A DNA stretch of 64,000 bases, from positions 16,829,421 through 16,893,420 of the forward strand of contig NC_083572.1 in assembly GCF_027579695.1 (NCBI RefSeq), read 5' to 3'. The notes under the pieces are model-generated. The model searched no databases, was not told the DNA's origin, and worked only from the letters and a program-made list of their open reading frames with translations. Position 1 is the stretch's first letter. Every line of letters begins with the position of its first letter. Origin of the DNA: Neoarius graeffei (taxonomy: Eukaryota > Chordata > Actinopteri > Siluriformes > Ariidae). Made by a program: the position numbers and the translations under genes. Positions 10,872 through 21,903 of the stretch are shown here, piece by piece.

Positions 10872-12133
10872 GTGAGACACTCACTGGAGCTTCCTTTACT
10901 TCTTAGCCTAATAGCTCTAGTACCAAAATAAAGAAGTAAGCATCGGGACACCAGACAGACATGTCTCAGTTCAGTGATTGCATTCAGAAAAAACTGCCTA
11001 AATTGCTTTTTTTTTTAAAAAAACAAAAATGATTGCTTGAATTGCATAGAGCTCCCTTACAGTGAGCATATAAGAGATAAAACATAACATAGCAGGGCAT
11101 GTTGTTAGAGGAAAATAATCCACGATGGCGTGGTGTGAAGTGGATTGTTTTCCTATAATAGCACGTCCGCGAAGTGTTTTATTTCTTTTACACAGCAGCA
11201 TTTTTGCCGTGATTACAACTTTGAATGTATTGATAAACAATAGATAATGCTTTTTAAAAAATGTTTAGTTACATTTAACGTTGTGGAACGTCCACGAGAA
11301 CAGTTCCCATTATTATTTATGCTGTAGCAGCTACAAACAGTCATTCCCTCATGAGTTTCTTTTTTTTTTTAAACTCTCTGTTGAAGTTAATAAGACAAAT
11401 AAAATGTAGCTTAGCTCGTCAAACCAGAAAGCCTGAACTCCTGTGTGACTCACGTATTAGAAACGTAGTGATTGTTACAAAGCACTGATGATTCACAAAT
11501 GATAAATAAACAGCTCCTCCCAGAAAACTTCACCATATCAGTATTTTATTTTATTTTTTAAATTAAATAAGTTTTCAAAAAATCCATGTATTATTAAACT
11601 TGGGTTATTAGACGTGGAACATTAACGATACAAATCCATGTGAATGAGCCGTCATTCTAAAAATGATAACATATTAGAACATGTGCTTTAAAGGTAGACT
11701 GCCTTTCAGATCTTTCAAGTGTAGGTCATAAAAAGAATTTTCCCCGACACCTAATTATTTTTGTTTAGTGGACCGAAAGCTACTGAATTCACATCGCAGA
11801 CTTCCAATTTTATTAGTTTTTTTTTTTTAAAGAACAATTAATGAATTTAGAGCCACATGGCCCTAAATTCTCCGCTATTTTTTCCTGCTTCACCATGACG
11901 CGATTCAAGATGCTACGTCATGCATCACGTGGTGGGCTTTCCCCGTTCGCGCAAGGCATTGTGGGATACAAATTTGAAACAGGAGAGAAAAACGGAGGAC
12001 GTGAGCGTGCGAATGAAACGTGAAAGACCGACGACAGTAACTGAAAGCGAGAAGAAAAAGACGTTATGTTATATACGAAGGAAAGGAAACGCAGGACCAA
12101 ACTCATAAATATCGGCGCTCAGCGAGCGCCTCG
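10872..12133 (+). other. kpna2: kpna2 intron segment without recognised features
   Basis: This is the first part of the 2434-bp intron between exons 10638-10871 and 13306-13488. It is A+T-rich with several homopolymers and no reading frame of merit. I recognise no transposon until the hAT-like element at 12142. A stretch around 11841-12110 (near GCAAGGCATTGTGGGA) looks like part of another repeat, but I cannot place its ends. Confidence 0.5.
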
Positions 12134-12141
12134 GTGTGATC

Positions 12142-12941
12142 TAGGGCTGTGTTCACAACTCGCGATACTCGATCATGCACAATTTTCGGGGGTACGATAC
12201 GATATGATATCGTTTACTCACTTGAAAATCGAAAATCCCATATAATGAGATATTCCATGCATATCTCCCGGTTCTGTAGCAGGTTGTCATCAATTTTCAC
12301 TTGATTTAAAGCACGTTTCATGCCAGAAATCGACGGAAATTCATGCTTGTAACCTGTTTCAACCAAAAACGTTTTTATTTACAAATGGCGCTTCCAGTTA
12401 CTCAGGGCATGCGCACTAGAAATGAGCCTTTTTTTCATCCAAACTACTTTTTGAAACCCTCATTCTGATTGGCTGGTGTATTATAAGCCAGCCAATCAGA
12501 ATCAGTGTCTTAAGGCAGCAGCATGCCGTAATGGCTGTTTGTTGTCCAATTAGTATCCAATATCTCTGTCATTTGCGCCTTTATTGTCCGACTTTTGTTA
12601 CTGAAACACAACAAACGACGAAGTAGATAACATCTTTAGACATTTGGTGACCCAAATCTGAAGTTTGCTTGGATAATATCAACTGGAAGTGGCTCAATCA
12701 GTATGTTGTTATCAGTAGATTGTTAAGTTTCAATGCGCTCTGCTACAGACGCTGCAAGCCGCTAATCACGTCCCCCATGTCTCCATGGCCTCGTCTCGAG
12801 ACTCATTGATTGAATAATTTTGGCGCCAAACGTATTCGCGCCCTCTGCTTACAATACATTAAAGACATCGTTCAACTCGATATATCGCGATATATATGGT
12901 ATGATATCGTGAGCAACTGATGGCAAACGAGCACAGCCCTA
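12142..12941 (+). mobile_element. hAT-like non-autonomous DNA transposon (family C, intact copy)
   Basis: The ends TAGGGCTGTG and CACAGCCCTA are inverted repeats. An exact 8-bp target duplication, GTGTGATC, flanks the element at 12134-12141 and 12942-12949, which is the hAT signature. The 800-bp interior has no long reading frame. Near both ends the sequence is built of ATATCG/CGATAT-like motifs. A second copy in the opposite orientation at 51001-54774 is split by three later elements. The element lies inside a kpna2 intron. Confidence 0.9.
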
Positions 12942-13305
12942 GTGTGATCAGCTGTTTGTTTAGCGACAGAATGATGGAACTGTCAGTGCACGGTCAAAGG
13001 TAAACATGCGCACACGGACTTCCTCTGTCTGCTTGACTGCGCGAAGCAAACGATTTCATGCACATTATTTGCTCGGGAATCCCGTCAAATTAAATAACTT
13101 CCCAGCCACAGAATGGCCCAATATTTTGTGAGATATTACAGAAATAAACATATATCACAATGACCAAATTTCAGAGGGAACTAAATTTCATCAATTTTAT
13201 GAAATCGAAAGGCCGTCTCGCTTTAAGGTCCCTTCAAACGTAGCGCTCCTGTATTGACAAATTGGTTGTCGAGTTTGAGATCTGAGCATTTTCCTTTTGT
13301 CACAG

Positions 13306-13488
13306 GGAGATTTTAAGACCCAGAAGGAGGCTGTGTGGGCCATCACCAACTACACCAGCGGGGGGACGTTGCAGCAGGTCACGTACTTGGTTCAGTCTGG
13401 AGTGCTCAAACCTCTCCTGAACCTCCTGTCAGCCAAGGACAGCAAGACCATCTTAGTCATCCTGGATGCCATCTTGAATATTTTCATG
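13306..13488 (+). CDS. kpna2: importin subunit alpha, internal exon
   Basis: A 183-bp exon of 61 codons, phase 0 at both ends. The acceptor is TTTTGTCACAG ending at 13305 and the donor is GTAAAC at 13489. It encodes [20 protein letters not shown], then [19 protein letters not shown] and ILDAILNIF. The block [10 protein letters not shown] carries the next W-x3-N pair of the minor NLS groove and is nearly identical across vertebrate importin-alphas. The join to the previous exon (ILQQ, then GDFKTQ) is in frame and natural. The intron on its right is 2886 bp. Confidence 0.94.
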
Positions 13489-13685
13489 GTAAACATGAGT
13501 AGAATCTGGAAGCCACGTTTAATAGAGCAGAAGGAATTCGGCGCATTCTAGTTTCTCTTGCGTCACTTGGACACATCGGATCAAATCGGCTACGTGCACA
13601 CAGAACATCTACATTTGGATACGGCAACACAGGTTCGAGATAGAACACGAATAGGAATGATTCAGAATGGTGAATCTGTCAGAAC

Positions 13686-14455
13686 TAGGGATGGCGAAAA
13701 CTAAAAAAAATCTTGACCGACCACCGAGCCTCATTAGCTGGTTAAAGTCGGTTAACCTATGAGTTTAACAGGGATGCAAACGGAGCGCCTTTTGGCGGAT
13801 GCCGCCTTTTTCACGGCTGAATCGTGCAGATCCGATTTTTTTTGGGGGGGGGGGGCGTTGGAGTGTCTGAATAATTTCAACGGCATTTGCTTATTTAGTA
13901 ATTTTAATACAGAATTTACTCTGATGAAATTATTCAGACACTCCAACGCCCCCCCCCCCAAAAAAAAAATCGGATCTGCACAATTCAGCCGTGAAAAAGT
14001 CGGCATCTGCGCCTTTAGTTTGTGTGGAGAGATATGATCTGCAATAACATGCATTGTTGGCTACAGACCGAAACATACTTTCAGAATGCACTGGCCAAGG
14101 CAGGACTAAACTCCATGTGCCTTCTAATAATAATTAAAAAAAAACAAAACACAATAGTAATTTGTAAGTTAAAAAGCCTGTGTCTGCACTTTTCTTTCGC
14201 CGAGTGGCAGCTGTGTTCAACTGGGGCGGGAGGGCGGGACATGACTGAATGGGTGTTTCTGATTTGTCAGCTGTCGTCCTTACACCGCATGGCATGCCCC
14301 AAGCGTTTACAACACAGAATTCCAGGTTCTCCGCTCCAAAATCGGCAGCTTCAAAACGATTGATTTTTTTTTTTAACCGACAACCAAAAAAAATTTAACC
14401 AGTTGACGTTGATTCGGTCAACCATCGGTCAAACGGTCATCGGTTAACATCCCTA
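13686..14455 (+). mobile_element. hAT-like non-autonomous element (family D) with an internal hairpin
   Basis: The termini TAGGGATGG and AACATCCCTA are inverted. The perfect 8-bp target duplication GTCAGAAC is at 13678-13685 and 14456-14463. Inside, 13820-13985 is a second inverted repeat: about 55-bp arms that each contain a homopolymer (a run of G on the left, a run of C on the right), joined by a loop of about 45 bp. No transposase is encoded. The element lies in the kpna2 intron between 13489 and 16374. Confidence 0.88.
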
Positions 14456-14779
14456 GTCAGAACACTGAGTAGCACAACAGGAAAGATTCACTAATTTGAA
14501 TCTTGATGCCACAGAGAGCGAATAATAACAGCAACACTAGCCAGTCATGGGCGTCTGTGAGCTCAGGTATGCAGAAGTGGGCATACATGAGCTCACATGT
14601 TACGCCACCTTATGGTGTTGCATGAGCAGCAGTTCGAAACATTGTGGTTTCAAGTAGCATCTGATAGCTTTCCTTCTCCCTGGTTGGTTTCTGGTGAGTG
14701 ATAGGAGAGAGCTGCCTGATGGGTGCGAACTGGCCATGACTAAATCAGGCAATCAGAAAATTGCAGAGAAATTAAAAAA

Positions 14780-15175
14780 ACTAGATAGAACTCGACGCCA
14801 GCCGCGTTGATGGGGATACCTCCGCCCGGTAGACTACACGCCTTATTAAGTTGTGATTTGGGGATGGACATTTGACCTCACAGTAATCTTGACCTGGTGA
14901 AATTACTTGTATTAGCCTTGGAGAGATTGTGTTCACAAGGTTCTCAGACAGACATTTGACCTCACAGTGACCTTGACCTTAGACCGTTTGATCTGAAAAT
15001 CTAATCAGTTCATGTTTGTCCCAAGGCGCACAAATGTTGAAAGTTTGGTGAAATTCCTTTCATTAGCCTTTGAGATATCGCGTTCACAAGGTTTCGGGAC
15101 GGACGGACGCACGGACAGACGCACAACCCGAAAACATAATGCCTCCTGCACCTTACGGTGGCGGAGGCATAAAGG
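14780..15175. repeat. Interspersed repeat with internal half-repeats
   Basis: Phrases such as GACATTTGACCTCACAGT and GTTCACAAGGTT occur twice, about 85 bp apart. The stretch ends in CCTTACGGTGGCGGAGGCAT. This is a mid-copy fish repeat of a class I cannot name. The edges are approximate. The GGACGGACGCACGGACAGACG stretch near 15105 is a simple-repeat patch within it. Confidence 0.5.
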
Positions 15176-15258
15176 CACGAGGCATAAAATTATAAAAACA
15201 TTAGTTAGTTTTTTTGTTTTTTTCTTTTTTATCAGACATCTAATTTTTGGGTTTGTTT

Positions 15259-15303
15259 ACCTGACATGTTTCGACGTACAACTTCCGTCTTCCTCAGAGT
15301 GTC
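15259..15303 (-). ncRNA. Hammerhead ribozyme-like motif of a Penelope-like element (degenerate)
   Basis: On the - strand the core boxes appear in order and spacing: CTGAGGA (15297-15291, fits CUGANGA), helix II GACG paired with CGTC around a 9-base loop, GAAA (15272-15269), a two-base-pair helix III with an AT loop, then the cleavage triplet GTC (15265-15263). Minimal type I hammerheads with such a short helix III are known from Penelope-like terminal repeats. Helix I is weak here: only the first two pairs (CT with AG) form cleanly, so activity is doubtful. This is a motif call, not evidence of cleavage. Confidence 0.6.
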
Positions 15304-15392
15304 ACCGGATGTTATTGGTGACGCATCTTTTATCAGCTGCTGTTTCTGAAGGCGTGGCCTTCCTGTCTGGTTTGACAGGTCGGTCACGCCTT

Positions 15393-15872
15393 CTACTGTC
15401 TGTTCGTCCCCTGCAAGATGGCACTCCAGGTGTGGGAGAGCATGTATGCTCCCTCATCCCGGTTGATGGTCCTCGGGCTTCGCTTACGGATCTCCATGGC
15501 CTCCCTGATCCAGCGCTGATGTTTGTTATCTTCTGTGCGGATGACTCTGGCATTCCCCCAGTCCATAATGTGATTTTCCCTTTTACAGTGATCTGTTATA
15601 GCTGACTTATAATTTTCCTGTTGTGCCTTTTCTTTTATTGTTTGGGTTTGTCTTGTAGCTGTCTCCTTTTCGCACTCTTTCTTATGTTCATTTTTTCTTG
15701 TGTTGAAACTCTTTCCTGTCTCCCCAATATAAGTTTTATTGCATAATTGACATGGAATCTCATATATGGTGTTGCATCTGTTGTCCGGATGTATTCTGTC
15801 TTTGGGATGAACCAGGATCTGACGGAGTGTTGTGTATGGTTTGACAGGTGTGTTAATGTTGTGTTTCCTCAT
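15393..15872 (-). pseudogene. Penelope-like element GIY-YIG endonuclease domain
   Basis: The frame includes ILVHPKDRIHPDNRCNTIYE, then IPCQLCNKTYIGETGKSFNT and RKNEHKKECEKE. The pattern IYEIPC-x2-C-x3-YIGETG is the GIY-YIG nuclease signature found at the C-terminus of Penelope-like reverse transcriptases, with the paired cysteines of the zinc-binding insert. About 160 codons are open to a stop, so the domain itself looks little damaged. The upstream reverse transcriptase is missing because the insertion is 5'-truncated. It lies antisense within a kpna2 intron. Confidence 0.85.
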
Positions 15873-16374
15873 TACTCTTTGAATGCGTTCAGTTATTCCC
15901 CTGATGTATGGTAATGTAACTACTCCCCTAACAAACCCAAAAATTAGATGTCTGATAAAAAAGAAAAAAACAAAAAAACTAACTATATTTAATATAAGAC
16001 ATAATGAACGTAATCGAAAGATAAAAACATTAGGTTTGAAATTATTTTATTTTGTTACAATGGTGGAAATTCTTCTTCTGCCATTTGCAAAATGTTATCG
16101 ATCTTGATACGAACAAATGTATTATTATTATTATCTTTTTCAGGGACATTTACACAACAGATATTGTATTCATTGCAATCCAGCAAGTTCCGAACTGTCA
16201 AGCTCTTGGGTTTGTGTAACTTTACGAACGAGACTCACGAACGTGAACCTCGACTGATCAGCGTCAGACTGTATAATTGTCAGGAGTTACTGGGATTTTA
16301 TATACAGATGACATCATCAGTTCTGTGCGTTCTACGAATGTGTTAGTAACAGATTCTGCTGTGCTGCCCTGCAG

Positions 16375-16524
16375 GCTGCAGATAAGATGGGAGAGACGGA
16401 GAAGCTGTGTCTGATGATTGAGGAATGCGGAGGGCTGGACAAGATCGAGTCACTGCAGACCCATGAGAACAAAATGGTCTACAAAGCTGCATTCAATCTC
16501 ATAGAGAAATACTTCTCAGAGGAA
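16375..16524 (+). CDS. kpna2: importin subunit alpha, penultimate coding exon
   Basis: A 150-bp exon of 50 codons, phase 0. The acceptor CTGCCCTGCAG ends at 16374 and the donor GTAAGC starts at 16525. It encodes [20 protein letters not shown], then [20 protein letters not shown] and [10 protein letters not shown]. This is armadillo repeat 10 with the start of the acidic C-terminal tail, the region bound by the export receptor CSE1L (CAS) when importin-alpha is recycled. The residue order IFM, then [11 protein letters not shown], across the splice matches the KPNA2 family. The following intron is 3589 bp and holds two large inverted-repeat elements. Confidence 0.94.
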
Positions 16525-17355
16525 GTAAGCGTGCAATGACGCACTGAACATCTGTCTGTTCTCAGAGCGCATACCATCAGTATTTAGAAATCTTTTTTCC
16601 TGCCTAAAACCGATTATTTAGAAATCACTGGTTGAAACTGAATCACGTCAATTCGATTGTAATCTACAGTAAAGGCATCTTGAAATTTACGGTGACGGTT
16701 CTTGGGATCACTGTACATTTAACAGTTATTCCACAAAGCCGAGTCGTACATGAGCCGAAAGCCGACGATGCACGTAGCTCCGAGTTGGCTATAGACCCTT
16801 TTCAGTCACATGACCTTCGTAAACGCGACCACCATTTTGGACATGTAGCGGACTTCGGCTCGAATTGGTTTGAATGCGAGGAAGGCGACAAACGGAGAAC
16901 ATACAAGAAAAAGGACCGAGATGCAGAAAACACCTTCGCTATCCAGCGACGTAGGGCATTTACAGGGCGAGCAGAGGGAGAAATAACAACAGTAACGACA
17001 CATTAACAACGGCGTACAGAAATAACGGTTTATGGCACAGACCCTTTTGGTTCTCGCTCATCTAGCTGCTACAATGACTGCTTAGACTGCAACAATAATA
17101 CCTAACACACATTTAAGTATCCGTCGTAAAGACGTGAAACTCATCGAGTGATGAGTGTGTTCATTGATAAGCTAACACAATCTAAAAGTAGACATACCAT
17201 CACACTGCCCTGGCACTGTGTACAGTTTACCTTCTATGGTTTGTGCACTCACTATTTGCCATTACTTTCTCCAACCGTTGTTACAGATTACAGGGAACGG
17301 CCTGGATTTAAGAGACAAATACATGTTCCTCTTGTTTTGAACACTTATTTGTAGG

Positions 17356-17724
17356 CAGTGCTTAATTTGTAAAGTGGGAGGTCCTGGAGCGCAGAGGATG
17401 AGCGGCTCCGGTGCGGAAAAAAAGAGGGGGGGAGGGGGGCGCGGCGCTTCTGGGCATGTTTTGTAATCACACTGCAAATTAAGTTCATCTGCAGATATTT
17501 TGTGGATGTCGTTTCATGAGAGAAATCACCAACAAGACAGATATCAAAATCAGACATTAACACTAAATAAACTTGCATTTTTTTATTTAATTATTTGTTG
17601 TTGTTTTTTTGTTACATAGTCAAAAGAGGTGTCGGATCACCGGATCCAGTGTAAATAGCTGCCGGAGCCAACGCCCGAGGTTCCGGAGCGCGCTCCGGCT
17701 TGCTCCCCCTCAAATTAAGCGCTG
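17356..17724. mobile_element. hAT-like short element nested in the THAP element
   Basis: Termini CAGTGCTTAATTTG and CAAATTAAGCGCTG are inverted repeats. The exact 8-bp target duplication TTTGTAGG is at 17348-17355 and 17725-17732. The interior is G+C-rich (for example GGAGCGCGCTCCGG near 17685) and contains no open frame. Its insertion into 16790-18209 orders the two events. Confidence 0.9.
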
Positions 17725-17914
17725 TTTGTAGGACACTGCCTCTGATCTGTCCTACAGTCTACCAACAGCAAAGGAACACAACGCTAGCTAATAGCTACTA
17801 CAGAAGAACAAAGAGGTTACAATGGGTTATTTTAGCCTATTTGGTTACACACTCGCCGCCACAGAATGTTAACAGCAATGTAATGCCTTTTCTGGCTAAT
17901 TTTATTCGTCTTAC

Positions 17915-18078
17915 CTCCAACAAAGTGGTCACTACACAAGCGCTGGTATGCCGAGGGCTGACAATCTTTCCTGTTTATGGCCGCTATCCATCTTCTCCGT
18001 CGGGATCCGATAAAATGATAACCCTTGCCTTGTTTGTTGATGGTTACTACATCCAGGTGCACAACAATATAGTGGCAT
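17915..18078 (-). pseudogene. THAP zinc-finger exon, frameshifted
   Basis: From the ATG at 18078 the frame reads MPLYCCAPGCSNHQQTRQG, the start of a C2CH THAP domain. After about 25 codons the reading must shift to continue with RRRRWIAAINRKD and then QRLCSDHFVGG, the rest of the domain (CS-x-HF carries the last Cys and His). The exon ends at a good donor (GTAAGA on this strand at 17914). A usually conserved Trp after RKD is Cys here. THAP domains bind DNA and are used by P-type and Kolobok transposases. Confidence 0.72.
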
Positions 18079-18648
18079 GATGGAAGTCTTGCTGAAAATA
18101 AACACTTTCTTTGCTGCCGTTCCTCAATGTTGGCTGTGGTAAACTACTGGTAGTACACGTCCAAAATGGCGGCCGCGTTTGTCGTGACGTCACGTGAAAA
18201 GGGTCTATAAGCCATGTACGATGAGATCGAGTAGAATAGCTGTTGTGTTCTATCCACATTCACTGGATTTTGAGAAACGGACCATTTTTATTATTTTAAT
18301 TTTTTGCAAATTCGATTTAAAAAAAAAAGATGCTTTTTTTGGGGGGGGGGGGGACTGCTTCCTCTTCTTTTTCTTTCGTTTTTTTTTGCAGTTGCAAACC
18401 AACTTAAAGGTGCATTACTGCCACCAACTGGGCTGGAGTGTTGAACAGGAGATATTGGGGGAAAACAAATAAACAAAAATATATTATTTTAGCTATTTCT
18501 GTTTCTTTTACATACCTGATAATTTTGGGGGGTTTCGTTTGAAAGAGTTTTTATTTCATCCTCGGTTGGTTCAGCAACATACTCCGCCATTTTGTTTTTC
18601 ACTGTAAATGAGCTGATCTCCTAGTTAGCCCAGGAGTAATAAGGTTAT

Positions 18649-19872
18649 ACCCGGAACAAATTAGTAACAAGCTGAAAATTTCAGAATATGTTCAGAATAC
18701 CTTTAGGAATAACATACTAAAAGTCCCTGGGAATCCCCCTTGTGCTCTCTGAGAAATTCAAGATGGCGTCCAAAATGGCCGCCAAATGGAGATCTGCCCA
18801 TATGTCAGGCCCAAAACAAAATATTAATGCAATTAAAAGGTCAGAATATATGTTTTTTAGGGTAGGAGAGTAAATTCCAACATGTGTGTATTAATTACAT
18901 TGTGTATTAACATTATATAATAACAATGTACACATTATTATAACGGTATATTTGTGTATAGTGTGGATCCATTGGTTACTCGTTCACTCCGTATCATCTT
19001 ATTCTGTTCACAAAACAACGAACACGATTACTAGGGGTTGGAGCACTTATTGTCATTAATATTAATTAAAGTAAATTGGTGGTGTAAAATGAAAAATGGC
19101 ATGTTCAAAGGTCACGCTGAGTTCAGTCATTTTTAAAAGGTCATGCTGAGTTTAGTCATTTTTTGTCCGAACACACTGGCATTGCTAGTAGTAAAGACTG
19201 GCGCTAGAAACTCAAAGATGAATTTTTTTCCACCCTTAAACAAGCTTGAATAAATTCCCTACTTCATTGATGGTACAACAAAAGGTCCAAGCATTACAAC
19301 TGAGGCACTGAGAAGTGTTTAAGTCTACTCATTGTTTATAAGCAAGAGCTTTTATTGAGGCAGACCTTTTTGTCATGAAAGTCGCCGGAATGTTGAAGAA
19401 GCGTACTGAAACAGCTTGCCATTGTAGTTTTAGAAGACAGAGTTCTCAAATTTAATTTCCCTTTAATATTTTATCAAAGCTTAAAGATGCACTAAATATT
19501 AAGGAAATTGATGTCTAATTGTTGTCTTACATTATGTTCATGTATGTAGGTAGCCTACTAAGCTAATCTGTCAATCATGTCAACCATCAAATTCCATGTA
19601 ATTTCCACATTAATGACCTTGTAATCTTGGTTAATTTTAATTTTAACAGTGGTGAATTTGCATTGCTTGTATGAGAGAACATCTAATTTAACATTTTAAT
19701 TGCATTTATATTATGTTTTATCCCTGAGATATTGAAAAATCTCCAATTGGCGGCCATTTTGGACGCCATCTTGAATTTCTCAGAGAGCACAAGGTGGATT
19801 CCCGGGGACTTTTTGTATGTTATTCCTAAGGGTATTCTGAAAAATTCAGCTTGTTACTAATTTGTTCCGGGT
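18649..19872. mobile_element. Long inverted-repeat (foldback-type) DNA element
   Basis: The ends ACCCGGAACAAATTAGTAAC and GTTACTAATTTGTTCCGGGT are inverted. The similarity continues for about 140 bp inward on each side, through CAAGATGGCGTCCAAAATGG (18750s) and its complement (19750s). The 930-bp centre is A+T-rich and lacks open frames. It sits in the last kpna2 intron, so pre-mRNA could form a long stem with a large loop. The class is not known; no clear target duplication was seen. Confidence 0.75.
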
Positions 19873-20113
19873 TGGACTCAATTTTGAGCTAATGCTCTTG
19901 GGCTAAGTAGTAGAGTAGCCAATCAGAGCGCACGATTGCTCATATCCAGTGAACGTGGATATGATAAAGGTGTATATCCAGGCATTTGCGTGTAATATTT
20001 TCAACAACTGGAGTTCTAAAACCATGTACTGCTAAAGCCAAAGGAACAGTTGTCTGTTCGTCATAGTGGACACACGATTAATGGTTCTTTAATAATCTGT
20101 TTTTTTTAATCAG

Positions 20114-20203
20114 GAAGAAGAGGATGAATCCATCGCACCTGAAGCAACCACTGATGGCTTTTCCTTCCAGATTGCTGAGAACCAAAGCACTTTTAATTTC
20201 TGA
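20114..20203 (+). CDS. kpna2: importin subunit alpha, terminal coding exon with stop
   Basis: The acceptor TTTTTTTTAATCAG ends at 20113. Thirty codons including TGA (20201-20203) encode EEEDESIAPEATTDGFSFQI and end STFNF. The acidic run continuing from the previous exon's YFSEE, followed by a PEATTDGF-like segment and the final TFNF, is diagnostic for the KPNA2 subtype. Acidic residues here take part in CSE1L binding. The coding join is in frame. A 3' untranslated region follows at once. Confidence 0.95.
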   Translation, partial: EEEDESIAPEATTDGFSFQIAENQSTFNF

Positions 20204-20340
20204 AAAACTTCTCCACCACCCACTACTCCATTATAAATGACTTTACTATATATATATATATATATTTTATTTAGTTATGTATATAAAGGCTCTTTTTAGT
20301 TTTACACCAAGTCTTGTAAATAAATTTTTAACGTCTACGA
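20204..20340 (+). terminator. kpna2: kpna2 3' UTR and polyadenylation signal
   Basis: The short 3' UTR contains a TA repeat (20250-20266) and a canonical AATAAA at 20319-20324. A G/T-rich stretch follows about 20 bases later (GTGGTTCACTGATG, 20347 on), as expected around a cleavage site. Cleavage is likely near 20340. More distal sites cannot be excluded. Confidence 0.8.
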
Positions 20341-20548
20341 TTACACGTGGTTCACTGATGTACGAGTGGGTAAAGAATTTTATTTTAAATCAAATATAGT
20401 TGTCCCAGGAGTCAGGTTCGAGCGTTCTAGTAAACCCAAGTGCCTTACAGTCTTACTATTGTAACTTTCACTGAGATATGAGATACAGTCATGTGAAAAA
20501 GAAAGTACACCCTCTTCCAGTTACATGGTTTTACCAATCAAGACATAA

Positions 20549-21709
20549 GGGTTGTTTTACAATCGGGGTACAAAGTTTGTGTCACAGGGGTCCAAAATTC
20601 AAATTGATTCAAACTGGTTCTTGTAGCAGTTTTTAAGTGAAGGACAAGTTAAAGAACAGATTTCAGGTCATTTTTTGACGTGTGTATTGTGTAATCTGCT
20701 ATAAGATGGGAGAAACAAATGAAGTGATTCTCAGAGAGGACTTTTTTTTTTTTTTGATAATTCAGAATCCACTACTTCCATAGTGCTTTTAAATATAAGG
20801 CTGTAAGCTTTGTGTTAGTTGTCTCTAATATTTATGTCCCAATATCTTGACCACATTTTAGGATGAAAATCATTTTAGATATGTTATTCTAGATTGAAAA
20901 ATTAGCTGTCTCGGAGAGGACTTTTTTTTGACACAATTACATACTAATTTGATCAAAATAGTCTGAAAACTTACTGGCATTCAACATTAAAACTTAACTA
21001 TTAACTATGTTTCCAATGATATGGAACCGAATATTTGTTTTATGGTATAAAGAATGATTTAGGGCGGCACGGTAGTGTAGTGGTTAGCACTGTCGCCTCA
21101 CAGCAAGAAGGTCCGGGTTCGAGCCCCGTGGCCGGCGAGGGCCTTTCAGTGCGGAGTTTGCATGTTCTCCCCGTGTCCGCGTGGGTTTCCTCCGGGTGCT
21201 CCGGTTTCCCCCACAGTCCAAAGACATGCAGGTTAGGTTAACTGGTGGCTCTAAATTGAGCGTAGGTGTGAATGGGAGTGTGAATGGTTGTCTGTGTCTA
21301 TGTGTCAGCCCTGTGATGACCTGGCGACTTGTCCAGGGTGTACCCCGCCTTTCGCCCGTAGTCAGCTGGGATAGGCTCCAGCTTGCCTGCGACCCTGTAG
21401 AACAGGATAAAGCGGCTAGAGATAATGAGATGAGATGAGAAGAATGATTGAAGTGCATCCCTTTTGGAGCTACCTGTGGTCAAAAAAGCACTTGTTCTAA
21501 ATGACACGAGTAATTTTGCTAAATATGACATATATTGCCATACATTCACCAAAAATAACGTTATCACCAAAAATTTTTTTGCATGGTAAATAGAGCTATC
21601 ACAGGGCTACAATAAACAACCAAGTTTATTTAGTCAAGCCTTTTGATATTGAAGATAATAAGTGTTAAATGTGATTTTTAGCTTGCGTACCCTGATTGTA
21701 AAACAGCCC
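20549..21709. mobile_element. Inverted-repeat DNA element (family G) nested in Tc1
   Basis: The ends GGGTTGTTTTACAATC and GATTGTAAAACAGCCC are inverted repeats. The 4-bp ATAA flanks both sides (20545-20548 and 21710-21713), a likely target duplication. The A+T-rich interior contains the SINE 21062-21439. No transposase frame is present, so the class is open. Confidence 0.75.
21062..21439 (+). repeat. tRNA-headed SINE, full length
   Basis: Same family as 800-1167. The 10-bp target duplication AAGAATGATT is found at 21050-21059 and 21440-21449. This is the innermost of three nested layers: Tc1, then the family G element, then this SINE. Confidence 0.88.
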
Positions 21710-21903
21710 ATAACAAAAAAATCATCTGATCCTTACCAGGTCCTAAAATTACGCAAATCTAACCTCAGGTGTAAAGCAACACACAACAGGTTCCACTGTG
21801 TCATTATTTATTTAACAAAAATTAAGTGAAAATGCAGAACCCATGTATGAAAAAGTAAGTAATCGCTTGTAGAACCACCAGCAATAACTTGAAGCAACCG
21901 TTT

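Larger units (their letters stand above)
15205..16020 (-). mobile_element. Penelope-like retroelement, 5'-truncated, with an inverted terminal copy
   Basis: A 13-bp direct repeat, ATAAAAACATTAG, at 15192-15204 and 16021-16033 marks the insertion. On the - strand the element holds a GIY-YIG endonuclease frame (15872-15393) followed by a hammerhead-like motif (about 15303-15259) and a tail (about 15258-15208). The tail sequence recurs in inverted orientation at about 15931-15983 (AACAAACCCAAAAATTAG on the + strand there). Terminal repeats in direct or inverted orientation and hammerhead motifs are known traits of Penelope-like elements. The reverse transcriptase part is absent. Confidence 0.85.
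16790..18209 (-). mobile_element. THAP-domain DNA transposon remnant (family E) with inverted ends
   Basis: Left end TATAGACCCTTTTCA and right end TGAAAAGGGTCTATA are inverted repeats. Just inside each end is a palindromic CACGTGAC or TGACGTCAC-like site and a CCATTTTGGAC block. The - strand carries a THAP exon (18078-17915). At 16850-16985 it shares about 130 bp of sequence with the element at 62710-63376, in inverted orientation. A 369-bp hAT-like element (17356-17724) has inserted into it. No full transposase is present. Confidence 0.75.

Noticed and set aside
16790..18209. A complete P-type or Kolobok transposase
   Set aside because: Only the THAP exon with a frameshift was seen; no catalytic domain is present between the inverted ends.
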